DNA from: Agarivorans albus | GTDB lineage: Bacteria; Pseudomonadota; Gammaproteobacteria; Enterobacterales; Celerinatantimonadaceae | Direction of reading: 5' to 3' | Assembly: GCF_019670105.1 (NCBI RefSeq) | Contig: NZ_AP023032.1 | Coordinates: 1,057,501 to 1,121,500, forward strand | DNA: 64,000 nucleotides | Part shown: positions 16,877-27,302 of the stretch, piece after piece | How the letters are laid out: each line of letters starts with the position of its first letter | Numbering within the stretch: the stretch's first letter is position 1 | Notes under the pieces: generated by a model | Seen by the model: the letters and a program-made list of their open reading frames with translations, nothing else | Databases searched by the model: none | Told to the model about the DNA's origin: nothing | Position numbers and translations under genes: made by a program

Positions 16877-18019
16877 TTAACGCTTAGTGCTGCTCAGAAT
16901 AACAAATTTGTTATTGCTCGCCAGTAACTTATAACCGCCAAAGTAAGATTTTAATAGTGGGTGATAGCCCAAGTGTCGGTTAGCTACCACTATCAGTTGG
17001 CCGCCACTGCGTAAGCAGCGTTTAGCGTCACGAAACATTTGTTGGGCAATATGCGTAGAAATGGTGTTTTGTTGATGAAAAGGCGGATTACATAACACGA
17101 GATCGGCACTGTTGTCGGCTTGATGCTGCAAAGCGTTGTCGTGGTTAAACTCACAATCGGCTAATCGCTCTGGAAAGTTTAAGCTTACATTATTTTTTGC
17201 CGAGGCTAAGGCCATAGCCGATTCGTCACAAAAAGAGACTTTAGCTTTGGGATAATGTTTGAGAGCTTGCAAACCCAGTAAGCCATTGCCACAACCCAAA
17301 TCAACCACAACTTCAAAATCGCCCTGTGGAAAATTGTCTAACATAAAGCGGCTGCCAATATCTAACTTGCCGAAGCAAAATACATTAGCGTGGTCGTTTA
17401 GCTTGAATTGGTGCTCTGCAACTTTCCATTGTTTGGGATAAGGGCTAGTAGAGCTAATACCTTGATAGTGGCCAAACAATAAGCGAGCTTTTTTCTTCGC
17501 CAGCGAAGTGCTTACCTCGCCAAGGTGTTTTTCAAATAAAGAGAAAACTGACTTAGGTAAGTTCTTTAGCATTACGCCGCAGGCAAAAAGGCTATCAGCC
17601 GACAATATCGCTTGCAGTGCAATTAGTTGGTATTCCAAATAATTTAAGCTTTTGGGCTGACGCATCAACACCATGTCACTGGCTGGAAGGCTATCGGTGC
17701 TGCTGAGCAGAGTGAGCCGCCCATCCATAGTTAAGTTATTTGCTTTTAAGTTCTCAGCTAAGGCTTGCTGAGCAATAAAAGAGTCGCTTAACCAATGTAT
17801 TTGGCTATCGGCAAACTCAGGGGAGGCCAGCAGAGCACAGGCAAGTGCACCAAATTCATCGTTCATAATGAGTATGCGTTTGGCTGTGGTGGTTTGCTCA
17901 AAGGCAAAGTTGAGCATTAGTTCATCAGCAGCATTCCATGCTTGTAAATCGTTTGTCGCCTGTTTTGGGTAGCGCGATAAGCTCAAATGGAGCGAGTTAA
18001 TTTGCAATTCATGACTCAT
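16877..18019 (-). CDS. rlmG: 23S rRNA m2G1835 methyltransferase
   Basis: A 380-residue SAM-dependent methyltransferase that modifies G1835 of 23S rRNA in E. coli. Two methyltransferase-like halves are seen: an N-terminal degenerate half and a C-terminal catalytic half with SAM loop VVVDLGCGNGLLGL and the substrate motif NPPFHQQ. Length is close to E. coli RlmG (378). It heads the minus-strand operon ending in ampG. Its start codon is 11 bases from that of the divergent AlkB-like gene, so its promoter must lie inside that gene. Confidence 0.93.
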   Translation of the reverse strand: MSHELQINSLHLSLSRYPKQATNDLQAWNAADELMLNFAFEQTTTAKRILIMNDEFGALACALLASPEFADSQIHWLSDSFIAQQALAENLKANNLTMDGRLTLLSSTDSLPASDMVLMRQPKSLNYLEYQLIALQAILSADSLFACGVMLKNLPKSVFSLFEKHLGEVSTSLAKKKARLLFGHYQGISSTSPYPKQWKVAEHQFKLNDHANVFCFGKLDIGSRFMLDNFPQGDFEVVVDLGCGNGLLGLQALKHYPKAKVSFCDESAMALASAKNNVSLNFPERLADCEFNHDNALQHQADNSADLVLCNPPFHQQNTISTHIAQQMFRDAKRCLRSGGQLIVVANRHLGYHPLLKSYFGGYKLLASNNKFVILSSTKR

Positions 18020-18030
18020 ATTGGATTTGT

Positions 18031-18705
18031 ATGCTGCAGGCCTTGATTAGTGGCAGCAGTGTATCTAAGTTGAGGGCTAAACTAAAGCAACACCCATATG
18101 GAAATAGGCTGTCGTACGTGGTGCTAGCAGAAGATACTCAAGTAGAAAACATTGTTCATCATCAGCAATGGCTAAAAGCCGAGTCTGCCGAGGCATTTTA
18201 TCGACAATCGCTTACCAAGCTGCCTTGGCAGCAACATACCATCAAAATATTTGGCAAAACTTGCTTGGAGCCACGCCTTTCCTTGTGGATAGGCGATGCG
18301 AATACCGCTTATCGTTATTCGGGCGAGTGGCGTACGCCTTTGTCTTGGCCTAGCTTTTTATTACCACTAAAGTTTGCCGTGCAGCAAAAGTGCGGGCAGC
18401 AGTTTAACAGCGTATTACTAAACTATTATCGAGATGGTCATGATTACATGAGCTGGCATAGTGACAACGAAAAGCAATTGGGTAAGCAACCGGTGATTGC
18501 TTCTTTGAGTTTAGGGCAAGCGCGTCGTTTTTTATTTCGTAATAAATCCAAAGATCAAAAACACGAGTATTTATTGGAACATGGCGATTTATTGGTAATG
18601 AATAAATTATGCCAAGACCAATGGCAACACAGCTTGCCTAAGGCTTTGCGGATAAAACAGCCGAGGATCAATTTTACTTTTCGTTATACAATGCCAGATG
18701 ACTAA
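18031..18705 (+). CDS. AlkB-like 2-oxoglutarate/Fe(II) dioxygenase
   Basis: A 224-residue member of the AlkB group, which removes alkyl lesions from nucleic acids by oxidative demethylation. Fe(II) ligands are visible as His143 and Asp145 (SWHSDNE) and His200 (QHSLPK); the 2-oxoglutarate-binding arginines are in PRINFTFR (Arg212, Arg218). LLNYYRDGHDYMSWHSD is the family's signature strand-turn. The ATG at 18031 lacks a good RBS; an internal GTG near 18118 would remove only a poorly conserved leader, so the start is uncertain. It precedes bolA by 18 bases and is probably cotranscribed with it. Whether it repairs DNA, RNA or another substrate cannot be decided. Confidence 0.9.
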   Translation: MLQALISGSSVSKLRAKLKQHPYGNRLSYVVLAEDTQVENIVHHQQWLKAESAEAFYRQSLTKLPWQQHTIKIFGKTCLEPRLSLWIGDANTAYRYSGEWRTPLSWPSFLLPLKFAVQQKCGQQFNSVLLNYYRDGHDYMSWHSDNEKQLGKQPVIASLSLGQARRFLFRNKSKDQKHEYLLEHGDLLVMNKLCQDQWQHSLPKALRIKQPRINFTFRYTMPDD

Positions 18706-18723
18706 TCAATACAGGGAACAGTT

Positions 18724-19029
18724 ATGCGGGTTGAAACACTAATCACCAATAAATTGCAGCAACATTTTGCTCCAACGCATTTAGAAGTGGTGAATGAAAG
18801 TAATATGCATAATGTGCCTGCCGGCTCAGAGAGCCATTTTAAAGTGACAATTGTGAGTGAGGCCTTTGAAGGTAAACGTTTATTGCAACGCCATCGAGCG
18901 GTAAATCAATTGCTTGCCGAAGAGCTTAAAAATGAAATTCATGCTTTAGCAATGCATACTTTTACGCCCGCGCAATGGGCTGAGCAACAACAAGTACCTA
19001 GTTCACCTCAGTGCCGTGGTGGACAATAG
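18724..19029 (+). CDS. bolA: BolA family protein
   Basis: A 101-residue BolA protein; the family works with monothiol glutaredoxins in iron-sulfur/iron handling and affects morphology and biofilm state. The signature pattern ESHFKVTIVSEAFEGKRLLQRHRAVN and LAMHTFTPAQW are present. GGGAACAGTT supplies the RBS for ATG 18724. It is close to yajG-ampG as in E. coli, although here rlmG and an alkB-like gene are interposed. Confidence 0.95.
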   Translation: MRVETLITNKLQQHFAPTHLEVVNESNMHNVPAGSESHFKVTIVSEAFEGKRLLQRHRAVNQLLAEELKNEIHALAMHTFTPAQWAEQQQVPSSPQCRGGQ

Positions 19030-19060
19030 CTAACACACTGCATCAAATAAGGATTGTTTA

Positions 19061-20131
19061 ATGCGGGTATATATAAAGGTGGCGTTATTAACGTTGCTAT
19101 TGAGTGCTTGCTTTGATCGCTCGGCGAATCAAGGCGAATCTCAGCCAGTTGAGCACACATGGACCCTAGTGACTTCTTGGCCAAAGCACCTACCTGGTTT
19201 AGGCTCAACGCCGGACCGTTTTGCTGAAGAAGTGGCCGCGATGAGCAATGGCCGTATGCAAATTAATGTATATGGCGCTGGTGAGCTTTATCCCGCCTTA
19301 GAGGTATTTAGCGTAGTGTCGGAAGGAAAAGCTGAAATGGGCCATAGTGCAGCGTACTATTGGCAAGAGCAGTTTCCTGCGGCGGCATTTTTTAGTTCGG
19401 TGCCTTTTGGCATGCAAGCAAAAGAGCTGAATGCTTGGTTATACCTTGGAGGAGGCATAGAGCTATGGCGTGAGTTATATGCGCCTCATAACTTAATTCC
19501 TTTTCCTGGTGGTAATACCGACGCGCAAATGGGTGGCTGGTATAACAAAAAAATATCCACTATTGCAGACTTTAAAGATTTGAAAATGCGTTTGCCCGGC
19601 CTAGGTGGGCGAGTACTTGAATTAGCAGGCGGCCAGCCAACAAATTTACCTGCTGGGCAGCTTTACACTGCTTTGCAATCTGGTGAGTTAGACGCTGTTG
19701 AGTGGGTGGGACCATACAACGACCTTGCGTTTGGTTTTCATAAAGTCGCACCTTACTACTATTACCCAGGCTGGCATGAGCCGAGTACCACCTTAGAATT
19801 TGTGATAAACCAAGATGCTTTTGCCGCCTTGCCTGCTGATTTACAACGAATTGTTGAAAATGCCACCAAAGTCGTTAATCAAGAAACCCTTAACGAATAT
19901 GTGGTCTACAATATAGAAGCGCTCAATGTGCTGGCCAACGAGCATGGCGTAGAGGTATTGGCATACCCCGATGACGTGCTTGCTTCGCTTAAAAGTTTCA
20001 GTGTTGAAGTGATCCAAGAGTTAGCCCAGCAGGATCGGTTCTTTGAAAAGGTTCTCAGTAGTTATCAGCGGTTTCAATTTGGCGTACTTAAGTACAATCA
20101 GGTGAAGCTGGATCCAACAACCTTAGAATAA
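19061..20131 (+). CDS. TRAP-type substrate-binding lipoprotein (DctP family), orphan
   Basis: A 356-residue DctP-family binding protein. The signal peptide ends at a lipobox (LLSAC), so the protein is membrane-anchored rather than free periplasmic. Family marks: LVTSWPKHLPGLG, the arginine-containing DLKMRLPGLGGRVLELAGG (substrate-carboxylate contact in this family), and GELDAVEWVGPYND, the pattern of TakP-like alpha-keto acid binders. No DctQ or DctM membrane genes adjoin; the nqr operon follows. AAGGATTG provides the RBS of ATG 19061. Substrate likely a carboxylate, by family; the partner transporter is elsewhere or absent. Confidence 0.9.
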   Translation: MRVYIKVALLTLLLSACFDRSANQGESQPVEHTWTLVTSWPKHLPGLGSTPDRFAEEVAAMSNGRMQINVYGAGELYPALEVFSVVSEGKAEMGHSAAYYWQEQFPAAAFFSSVPFGMQAKELNAWLYLGGGIELWRELYAPHNLIPFPGGNTDAQMGGWYNKKISTIADFKDLKMRLPGLGGRVLELAGGQPTNLPAGQLYTALQSGELDAVEWVGPYNDLAFGFHKVAPYYYYPGWHEPSTTLEFVINQDAFAALPADLQRIVENATKVVNQETLNEYVVYNIEALNVLANEHGVEVLAYPDDVLASLKSFSVEVIQELAQQDRFFEKVLSSYQRFQFGVLKYNQVKLDPTTLE

Positions 20132-20198
20132 GCTAAAAATCACCACAAAATAATTAGGGTGATATGTCAGCAATTTGAGCTTTGTTTGGTGGAAGCAT

Positions 20199-20215
20199 GA
20201 CTTGTTTTACAAGTC
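20199..20215. repeat. Short perfect hairpin after the TRAP binding-protein gene
   Basis: GACTTGT (20199-20205) and ACAAGTC (20209-20215) pair over a TTT loop. No T run follows, so it is only a weak terminator candidate, or an RNA 3'-end stabiliser. Confidence 0.5.
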
Positions 20216-20270
20216 TGTTAACAATCCGCTAACACTTAAGTCGAATAGGTTAGGTTTTTGGCCTTTTTCT

Positions 20271-20301
20271 TTGGAGAAATAGGATTAATTGGTGCTAGAA
20301 T
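20271..20301 (+). promoter_or_regulatory. Candidate promoter of the nqr operon
   Basis: An extended -10 (TGC then TAGAAT at 20296-20301) has a possible -35 TTGGAG at 20271-20276, with a rather long 19-base spacer. It leaves a leader of about 120 bases before nqrA. Seen by eye only. Confidence 0.45.
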
Positions 20302-20427
20302 ACACGCGATTTCTGTGTCTTGTTAGTTAATTGTCTAAGACTTGTTAGCTGAACTACCCAATTTTGAGTACAAAAGTTACACAGGAATCATCGCTCGTCT
20401 TCCGACCCAACACATGTGTAAGAGAGT

Positions 20428-21768
20428 ATGATTACAATAAATAAAGGACTGGATTTGCCTATAAAAGGCGGTCCCAAACAGCAAATAGTAGACGCGTCTA
20501 TTGTTACCAAAGTTGCTGTACTCGGAGAAGATTATGTAGGCATGCGTCCTACAATGAAGGTTCGAGTGGGTGACGTGGTAAGCCAAGGTCAGACGCTGTT
20601 CGAAGATAAGAAGAACCCCGGCGTTGTATTTACTGCACCTTGTGCTGGCGTTGTTCAAGAAATTAACCGTGGTGCCCAACGTGTATTGCAGTCTGTTGTT
20701 ATTGAAAAACAAGACGGCGATAGCATCGACTTTGGTGCCCTAAGCGATGCAGAAATCGACAGCGCAGATCGCGCTACGATTGTAGACAAGTTAGTTAAGT
20801 CAGGCCAATGGGTTGGCTTAAGAACTCGTCCTTATAGCAAAGTGCCAGCAGTAGACTCAGAGCCTTCTGCCATTTTTGTTACTGCCATCGACACTAACCC
20901 TCTCGCTGCCGATCCCAAAGTAGTAATAGACCAAAACGAAAGTGCTTATTTAACAGGCTTACGTGTTTTGTCTCGTTTAACTGCTGGGGAAGTTTTTGTT
21001 TGTAAAGCAAATGATAGCTTACCTAAATCGGATGCAGCCCGTGTTGAAGAACACGTATTTGCTGGCCCGCATCCAGCAGGTTTAGCTGGAACGCATATTC
21101 ATACCTTAAAGCCTGCTAGTGCTCAGCGCACAGTTTGGACGCTTTCTTACCAAGAGGTGATTGCATTTGGTCACCTATTTGCTAGCGGTAAAGTTTACAA
21201 CCAACGGGTTGTGTCTTTAGCTGGTCCAGTGGTTAAAGAACCTCGTTTAGTGCGAACTGAGTTAGGCGCTAACGTTGTTGAGTTGACCGATGGAGAATTG
21301 GTTGACGGCGAGCACCGCGTTATCTCTGGCTCAGTGCTTATGGGTAATCATGCTACTGGTCCTCACGCTTATATTGGTCGTTATCACCAGCAGGTTGTTG
21401 CGCTGGAAGAAGGTTACGAGAAAGAGTTTATGGGCTGGGCTGTGCCTGGTACCAGTAAGTTCTCTTTAGCGAGAATATTTATCTCTGGCCTTAATAAGAG
21501 CAAATTGTTCCCATTCACCACAACTACCGGTGGTAGTGCGCGTGCGATGGTGCCAATTGGTCAGTACGAGCGCATTATGCCGCTAGATATTTTACCTACG
21601 TTATTGCTTCGAGATTTGTTGGCTAATGATACCGACAGTGCTCAACAATTAGGTTGTTTAGAGCTAGATGAAGAAGATTTAGCACTGTGTACCTTTGTGT
21701 GTCCTGGCAAATACGAGTACGGTAGCGTGCTACGTGAATGTTTGACCAAGATTGAGAAGGAAGGTTAA
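20428..21768 (+). CDS. nqrA: Na+-translocating NADH:quinone reductase subunit A
   Basis: The 446-residue peripheral cytoplasmic subunit of Na+-NQR, the pump that couples NADH oxidation by ubiquinone to sodium export; NqrA contributes to the quinone site. The N-terminus ([17 protein letters not shown]) and the [14 protein letters not shown] region are standard. The start ATG 20428 follows an AAGAGAG purine stretch. It is the first gene of nqrABCDEF-apbE-nqrM, with 2 bases to nqrB. Confidence 0.97.
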   Translation: MITINKGLDLPIKGGPKQQIVDASIVTKVAVLGEDYVGMRPTMKVRVGDVVSQGQTLFEDKKNPGVVFTAPCAGVVQEINRGAQRVLQSVVIEKQDGDSIDFGALSDAEIDSADRATIVDKLVKSGQWVGLRTRPYSKVPAVDSEPSAIFVTAIDTNPLAADPKVVIDQNESAYLTGLRVLSRLTAGEVFVCKANDSLPKSDAARVEEHVFAGPHPAGLAGTHIHTLKPASAQRTVWTLSYQEVIAFGHLFASGKVYNQRVVSLAGPVVKEPRLVRTELGANVVELTDGELVDGEHRVISGSVLMGNHATGPHAYIGRYHQQVVALEEGYEKEFMGWAVPGTSKFSLARIFISGLNKSKLFPFTTTTGGSARAMVPIGQYERIMPLDILPTLLLRDLLANDTDSAQQLGCLELDEEDLALCTFVCPGKYEYGSVLRECLTKIEKEG

Positions 21769-21770
21769 GC

Positions 21771-22988
21771 ATGAGCAGTATTAAAGATTATATTGAAAAG
21801 ATTGAACCGCAATTCTTACCTGGCGGTAAGCATGAAAAGTGGTTCGCTTTATACGAAGCTATCGCGACGTTTTTATACTCGCCAGGCTTAGTAACCAAGA
21901 AGAACACTCACGTACGTGATGCGATTGACTTAAAACGTATCATGATTTTTGTTTGGGTTGCCTTAATGCCGGCTATGTTCTTTGGCATGTACAACGCAGG
22001 TATCCAAGCTAATGAAGCCATTATTGCTGGCGCAGGTACTGTACCTGACGATTGGCATGGTGCATTAATTAGCATGCTAGGGGTTCCAACGGGCGCCGAA
22101 GCAGGCTTGATTGCGGCGATGATATATGGGGCAATTTTCTTTTTGCCTATCTATCTAACCGCTTTTGTTGTTGGTGGCTTCTGGGAAGTATTGTTTGCTT
22201 CTGTGCGTGGCCATGAAGTTAACGAAGGTTTCTTTGTTACTTCTATCTTATTTGCACTTACGTTGCCTGCAACCATGCCGCTATGGCAAGTTGCTTTAGG
22301 TATCACCTTTGGTGTTGTAGTGGCCAAAGAAGTATTTGGCGGCACCGGAAAAAACTTCCTAAACCCTGCTTTAGCTGGCCGTGCTTTCTTGTTCTTTGCT
22401 TACCCAACAGCCATTTCTGGCGATGCGGTATGGACAGCAGTAGATGGCTACTCAGGCGCAACTGCACTAAGCGTTGTTGCTGCAGAGGGTATGCAAGGTT
22501 TAGTTGACCAAGGCATTTCTTGGAGCGACGCATTCTTTGGCTTTATTCAAGGTTCAAGTGGTGAAACCTCTACGTTCTTGCTAGCTCTTGGTGGCCTATT
22601 CCTGATCTTTACTCGCATTGCATCATGGCGCATTGTTGCCGGTGTATTAGTGGGTATGGTGATTAGCAGCTTGCTATTGAACATGATTGGTTCTGACAGC
22701 AACATGATGTTCCAGCTACCTCCACATTGGCACTTAGTATTGGGTGGTTTTGCTCTTGGTATGTTCTTTATGGCAACCGACCCTGTGTCTGCTTCATTTA
22801 CCAACAAAGGTAAATGGTGGTACGGCGGTTTAATTGGTGTGATGGTGGTGTTAATTCGCGTAGTTAACCCGGCATTCCCAGAAGGCATGATGTTGGCAAT
22901 TCTATTCGCTAATTTGTTTGCTCCAATTTTTGACTACTTTGTAGTTCAAGCCAATATCAAACGGAGGCTTGCTCGCGATGGCCAGTAA
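21771..22988 (+). CDS. nqrB: Na+-NQR subunit B, FMN-binding membrane subunit
   Basis: A 405-residue integral membrane subunit with about ten hydrophobic segments. The SGAT motif (GYSGATALS) holds Thr231, to which ApbE attaches FMN through a phosphoester bond; riboflavin also binds this subunit in Vibrio. NPALAGRAF and the ATDPVSASF stretch are family marks. It is the main sodium-channel candidate of the complex. The end of the gene overlaps nqrC by 11 bp. Confidence 0.97.
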   Translation: MSSIKDYIEKIEPQFLPGGKHEKWFALYEAIATFLYSPGLVTKKNTHVRDAIDLKRIMIFVWVALMPAMFFGMYNAGIQANEAIIAGAGTVPDDWHGALISMLGVPTGAEAGLIAAMIYGAIFFLPIYLTAFVVGGFWEVLFASVRGHEVNEGFFVTSILFALTLPATMPLWQVALGITFGVVVAKEVFGGTGKNFLNPALAGRAFLFFAYPTAISGDAVWTAVDGYSGATALSVVAAEGMQGLVDQGISWSDAFFGFIQGSSGETSTFLLALGGLFLIFTRIASWRIVAGVLVGMVISSLLLNMIGSDSNMMFQLPPHWHLVLGGFALGMFFMATDPVSASFTNKGKWWYGGLIGVMVVLIRVVNPAFPEGMMLAILFANLFAPIFDYFVVQANIKRRLARDGQ

Positions 22989-23763
22989 TGATTCCTTAGC
23001 CAAAACCATTAAGGTTGTTGTTGGCGTAAGTTTAGTGTGTTCAATTGTTGTATCTCTTGCAGCAGTTGGTCTACGAGGGATGCAGCAGCAGAATGCGGTT
23101 GAAGATAAGCAGAAAAATATCTTGGCAGTATCTGGTGTAGCCCTAGATGGTCGTAAGGTAGCTGATGTTTACTCGCAGGTGATTGAGCCACGCGTGATTG
23201 ATATCGAAACCGGTGAGTTTGTTTCTCAAGATCAAATTGACCCTGCTACCTTTGAACAGCGCAAATCAGCTAAAGATCCAGCAACCAGTATTCGTTTATC
23301 TAGCGAAGAAGATATTGCCGGTATCGTTCGTCGTTCTAACCTTGCTAGCGTGTATCTTGTTAAAGATGAGCAAGGCGAAATTGAACGGGTTATTTTGCCA
23401 GTACATGGTCGTGGTCTTTGGTCAACTATGTACGCGTTCTTGGCTATTCAGCCAGACGGCAATACCGTTGATGCGATTGTTTACTATGACCAAGGGGAAA
23501 CTCCTGGTTTAGGTGGTGAAGTAGCTAATCCATTGTGGCAAGACAAGTTCATCGGCAAAAAGCTGTTTGACGAAAATGGCGATACTGCGATCTCTGTGAT
23601 TAAAGGTAGTGCTCCAGCCGACTCGCTTTACGAAGTGGACGGATTATCTGGTGCAACGCTTACCAGTAACGGTGTCGATGCCACCTTCAAATTTTGGTTA
23701 AGTGATAAAGGCTTTGGTAAGTTCCTTGCCAAGTTGCAACAGGGAGGCCTAAACAATGGCTGA
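22978..23763 (+). CDS. nqrC: Na+-NQR subunit C, FMN-binding
   Basis: A 261-residue subunit with one N-terminal membrane helix and a periplasmic FMN domain. I take ATG 22978 ([10 protein letters not shown]), the usual family start with GGAGG upstream, over the in-frame TTG at 22969. FMN is attached at Thr227 in the SGAT motif ([13 protein letters not shown]) by ApbE, whose gene closes the operon. It overlaps nqrB by 11 bp and nqrD by 8 bp. Confidence 0.96.
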   Translation: MASNDSLAKTIKVVVGVSLVCSIVVSLAAVGLRGMQQQNAVEDKQKNILAVSGVALDGRKVADVYSQVIEPRVIDIETGEFVSQDQIDPATFEQRKSAKDPATSIRLSSEEDIAGIVRRSNLASVYLVKDEQGEIERVILPVHGRGLWSTMYAFLAIQPDGNTVDAIVYYDQGETPGLGGEVANPLWQDKFIGKKLFDENGDTAISVIKGSAPADSLYEVDGLSGATLTSNGVDATFKFWLSDKGFGKFLAKLQQGGLNNG

Positions 23764-24388
23764 TGCTAAGGAAACCAAAAAGGTTCTATTTGGGCCTGTT
23801 TTTGCAAATAACCCTATCGCACTACAGGTGCTTGGTGTTTGTTCTGCATTAGCGGTAACCAGTAAGTTAGAAACTGCGTTTGTAATGACCCTAGCCGTAA
23901 TTGTTGTTACTGCATTCTCTAACTTGTTCATCTCTATGATTCGTAATCACATTCCTAGCAGTGTGCGAATCATTGTTCAAATGGCGATTATTGCTTCATT
24001 AGTAATTGTGGTAGACCAAGTGCTTAAGGCGGTGGTGTATGACATTTCTAAACAGCTCTCGGTATTTGTTGGTTTGATTATTACCAACTGTATCGTAATG
24101 GGCCGTGCAGAAGCCTTCGCAATGAAGGAGCCACCGTTTAAATCATTCCTTGATGGTATCGGTAATGGCTTAGGCTATGGTGCTATTTTGATGTCAGTAG
24201 GTGCTGTTCGTGAACTATTTGGTTCGGGCTCGCTATTTGGTATCGAAATTATGCCTTTGATCAACAATGGCGGTTGGTACCAACCAAACGGTCTATTGTT
24301 ATTGCCTGCTTCGGCATTCTTCATTATTGGTTTGTTGATTTGGGCCTTGCGTACTGCATACCCAGAGCAAGTAGAGCCGAAGGAGTAA
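23756..24388 (+). CDS. nqrD: Na+-NQR subunit D
   Basis: A 210-residue membrane subunit with about six transmembrane helices, homologous to NqrE and to RnfE/RsxE. Together with NqrE it holds an iron-sulfur centre between inverted half-subunits in the solved complexes; the cysteine in [15 protein letters not shown] and that in ITNCIVMGR fit those ligands. Start overlaps nqrC by 8 bp. Confidence 0.96.
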   Translation: MADAKETKKVLFGPVFANNPIALQVLGVCSALAVTSKLETAFVMTLAVIVVTAFSNLFISMIRNHIPSSVRIIVQMAIIASLVIVVDQVLKAVVYDISKQLSVFVGLIITNCIVMGRAEAFAMKEPPFKSFLDGIGNGLGYGAILMSVGAVRELFGSGSLFGIEIMPLINNGGWYQPNGLLLLPASAFFIIGLLIWALRTAYPEQVEPKE

Positions 24389-24392
24389 TCGA

Positions 24393-25001
24393 GTGGAACA
24401 TTATATTAGTTTGTTAGTTCGCTCTATTTTCATTGAAAATATGGCTTTAGCTTTCTTGCTAGGTATGTGTACCTTCCTAGCGGTTTCTAAGAAAGTTAAA
24501 ACTGCATTTGGCTTGGGTGTAGCGGTTATCGTGGTATTGGGTATCTCAGTACCAGTAAACCAGCTTATCTACTTCAACTTATTGGCTCCTGGCGCGCTAA
24601 GCTGGGCTGGCTTGCCAAATGCTGATTTAAGCTTTTTGGGCTTCATTACCTTTATTGGTGTTATTGCCGCCTTAGTACAAATACTAGAAATGGTATTAGA
24701 TAAGTACTTCCCGGCCTTGTACCAAGCTCTAGGTATCTTCTTACCGTTGATTACCGTTAACTGTGCCATCTTCGGTGGTGTATCGTTCATGGTGCAACGT
24801 GAGTACAACCTAGGCGAATCTTTGGTATACGGAATAGGTAGTGGTATCGGTTGGATGTTAGCCATTGTGGCGCTAGCCGGTATTCGAGAAAAGATGAAGT
24901 ATTCAGACGTGCCAGACGGTTTACGTGGTTTAGGTATTACCTTTATCACCGTAGGTTTAATGGCAATGGCGTTTATGTCGTTCTCAGGCGTTCAGCTTTA
25001 A
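24393..25001 (+). CDS. nqrE: Na+-NQR subunit E
   Basis: A 202-residue membrane subunit paralogous to NqrD. It begins with GTG at 24393 ([13 protein letters not shown], the same N-terminus as in Vibrio), with AAGGAG just upstream. The two cysteines in [12 protein letters not shown] and TVNCAIFGG are the likely iron-sulfur ligands shared with NqrD. Four bases separate it from nqrD. Confidence 0.96.
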   Translation: MEHYISLLVRSIFIENMALAFLLGMCTFLAVSKKVKTAFGLGVAVIVVLGISVPVNQLIYFNLLAPGALSWAGLPNADLSFLGFITFIGVIAALVQILEMVLDKYFPALYQALGIFLPLITVNCAIFGGVSFMVQREYNLGESLVYGIGSGIGWMLAIVALAGIREKMKYSDVPDGLRGLGITFITVGLMAMAFMSFSGVQL

Positions 25002-25032
25002 GACGGCCAATAACTACAAGGAAAATTAGTCG

Positions 25033-26256
25033 ATGGAAATTATTCTCGGCGTAACCATGTTTACCTTGCTCGTCTTGGCTTTAGTAACAATCATTTTGTT
25101 TGCTAAGTCTAAGCTGGTAAGTTCTGGTGACATTCAAATTTTAATTAATGATGATCCTGCCAAGGCGATTACTACTCAAGCGGGTAGCAAGTTGCTGGGT
25201 GTATTAGGTAATTCAGGTATATTCGTATCTTCTGCTTGTGGTGGCGGTGGCTCATGTGGTCAATGTCATGTTCACATTCATGAAGGTGGCGGTGATATTC
25301 TTCCTACTGAATTAGATCATATCAGCAAGCGTGATGCTGCTACCGGTTTGCGTTTAGCCTGTCAGGTTAATGTTAAGCAAGACATGAAAATTTCGTTACC
25401 AGAAGAAATTTTTGGTGTGAAAAAATGGGACTGTGAAGTTATCTCTAACGATAACAAAGCAACCTTCATTAAAGAGCTTAAACTGCAAATTCCTGATGGT
25501 GAATCAGTGCCATTCCGCGCGGGTGGTTACATTCAAATTGAAGCACCAGCTCATCACGTTAAGTACTCTGACTTTGATGTAGAAGAACAATACCGTGGCG
25601 ACTGGGAACACTTTGGTTTCTTCAACTTAGAGTCAAAAGTTGATGAAGAAACCATTCGTGCATACTCAATGGCGAACTACCCTGAGGAAGAAGGCATCAT
25701 AATGTTGAACGTGCGTATTGCTACGCCGCCGCCAAACAACATGAGCCTACCTTGCGGTAAGATGTCTTCGTACATCTTTAACCTAAAAGCAGGTGATAAA
25801 GTTACTATCTCTGGTCCATTTGGTGAGTTCTTCGCGAAAGAAACCGATGCTGAAATGGTATTTATTGGTGGTGGTGCAGGTATGGCACCTATGCGTTCAC
25901 ACATTTTCGACCAGCTTAAGCGATTGAGCTCGAAGCGCAAAATTAGCTTCTGGTATGGTGCACGTTCACGTCGTGAGATCTTCTATGAAGAAGACTTCGA
26001 CATGTTGGCCCGTGAAAACGAAAACTTTGAATGGCATGTTGCCCTATCTGATCCACAACCTGGAGACGACTGGGAAGGTAAAACAGGCTTTATTCATAAC
26101 GTATTGTTTGAAAACTACTTACGTGACCACGATGCTCCAGAAGATTGTGAGTACTACATGTGTGGTCCACCGGTAATGAATGCAGCTGTTATTAACATGC
26201 TTAAAGATTTAGGCGTGGAAGACGAAAACATTCTACTTGATGACTTTGGTGGCTAA
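25033..26256 (+). CDS. nqrF: Na+-NQR subunit F, NADH-oxidising
   Basis: The 407-residue electron input subunit. An N-terminal membrane helix (residues 3-23) leads to a 2Fe-2S ferredoxin domain with cysteines 69, 75, 78 and 110 ([11 protein letters not shown] and LACQV). The FAD site is marked by RAYSMANYP, and the NADH-binding part by [13 protein letters not shown] and [11 protein letters not shown]. Located at the cytoplasmic face. It is 31 bases after nqrE, the widest gap in the operon, and 3 bases before apbE. Confidence 0.97.
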   Translation: MEIILGVTMFTLLVLALVTIILFAKSKLVSSGDIQILINDDPAKAITTQAGSKLLGVLGNSGIFVSSACGGGGSCGQCHVHIHEGGGDILPTELDHISKRDAATGLRLACQVNVKQDMKISLPEEIFGVKKWDCEVISNDNKATFIKELKLQIPDGESVPFRAGGYIQIEAPAHHVKYSDFDVEEQYRGDWEHFGFFNLESKVDEETIRAYSMANYPEEEGIIMLNVRIATPPPNNMSLPCGKMSSYIFNLKAGDKVTISGPFGEFFAKETDAEMVFIGGGAGMAPMRSHIFDQLKRLSSKRKISFWYGARSRREIFYEEDFDMLARENENFEWHVALSDPQPGDDWEGKTGFIHNVLFENYLRDHDAPEDCEYYMCGPPVMNAAVINMLKDLGVEDENILLDDFGG

Positions 26257-26259
26257 ACC

Positions 26260-27285
26260 GTGAGTTTAGTGAAGCATTATTGGCTAGCCCTGCTTGGGCT
26301 AGCCTTTTTTATTAGTGGCTGTAGTGAGCAAAACAATTTGTATACCTTACAAATTGAAGGGCGCACTATGGGAACCTATTACCAAATAAAGTTAGTTGAG
26401 CCTAAGGCCAAACTGCCAGATGGCGACAAGCTGCAAGCTAAAATTGACCAAGTGTTACAACAAGTCAATCAAGAGATGTCTACCTACAAAGCCGATTCTG
26501 AATTGTCACGTTTTAACCAGCACTCTAGTAATCAAGCGATTAGCATTTCAGATAATCTAGCTTTGGTGATTGAAGCCTCTTTACAGCTCTCAGAAGACTC
26601 TAATGGTGCTTTTGACGTAACCGTAGGTCCGCTGGTCAACTTGTGGGGCTTTGGTCCTGAGGGGCGTCCTGAGAAGCGACCTAATGACCAGCTACTCGAC
26701 GAGACTCGCGCTAAAATTGGCTACCATCACTTAAGTTTGAATGCTGGTAAGTTGTCAAAAGATCTACCTGAGCTTTATGTAGATTTATCAGCAATTGCAA
26801 AAGGCCACGGAGTAGACCGTGTTGCTGATTTGCTGGAAGCTGAAGGTTACCTAAACTACATGGTAGATATTGGTGGTGAGTTGCGCCTAAAAGGTCACAA
26901 TGACAAAGCCCTTGGCTGGCGCATTGCTGTAGAGAAACCCTTGGCTGAACAGCGGGCGGTTCAAAAAGTGATTGCACCGGGTGATAATGGTTTAGCGACA
27001 TCGGGTGATTATCGAAATTATTTTGAGCAAGATGGGGTCAGATATTCACACACCATCAACCCAAATACCGGTAAACCGATTGCCAACCATATTGTGTCGG
27101 TAACCGTTATCGATGAAACCAGCATGATGGCCGACGCTTACGCCACCGCATTTACGGTAATGGGAGTGGAGCAAGCGATGGAATTTGCTGAAGCTAAGCA
27201 GCTAGCCGTGTATATTATCGAGAAGCAAGAGAACGAATTTGTTGAGCATATCAGTGCCAAATTTGTGCCTTTTGTAGTCCAATAA
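26260..27285 (+). CDS. apbE: FAD:protein FMN transferase, lipoprotein
   Basis: Transfers FMN from FAD to threonines of NqrB and NqrC, a step required for assembly of Na+-NQR. The 341 residues start with a signal peptide and lipobox (ISGC), placing the enzyme at the periplasmic side. Visible marks: GRTMGTYY, VDLSAIAKGHGVD, VDIGGEL and the YSHTINPNTGKPI motif near the C-terminus. GTG 26260 follows nqrF by 3 bases. In-operon location supports a dedicated maturation role. Confidence 0.96.
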   Translation: MSLVKHYWLALLGLAFFISGCSEQNNLYTLQIEGRTMGTYYQIKLVEPKAKLPDGDKLQAKIDQVLQQVNQEMSTYKADSELSRFNQHSSNQAISISDNLALVIEASLQLSEDSNGAFDVTVGPLVNLWGFGPEGRPEKRPNDQLLDETRAKIGYHHLSLNAGKLSKDLPELYVDLSAIAKGHGVDRVADLLEAEGYLNYMVDIGGELRLKGHNDKALGWRIAVEKPLAEQRAVQKVIAPGDNGLATSGDYRNYFEQDGVRYSHTINPNTGKPIANHIVSVTVIDETSMMADAYATAFTVMGVEQAMEFAEAKQLAVYIIEKQENEFVEHISAKFVPFVVQ

Positions 27286-27302
27286 CAGAATAAGGAGTCG
27301 TA

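Noticed and set aside
22547-22888. 113-codon minus-strand frame inside nqrB
   Set aside because: Shadow of a conserved membrane protein gene; low-complexity translation.
24569-24949. 126-codon minus-strand frame inside nqrE
   Set aside because: Antisense shadow of nqrE, proline/lysine-rich translation without a plausible start site.
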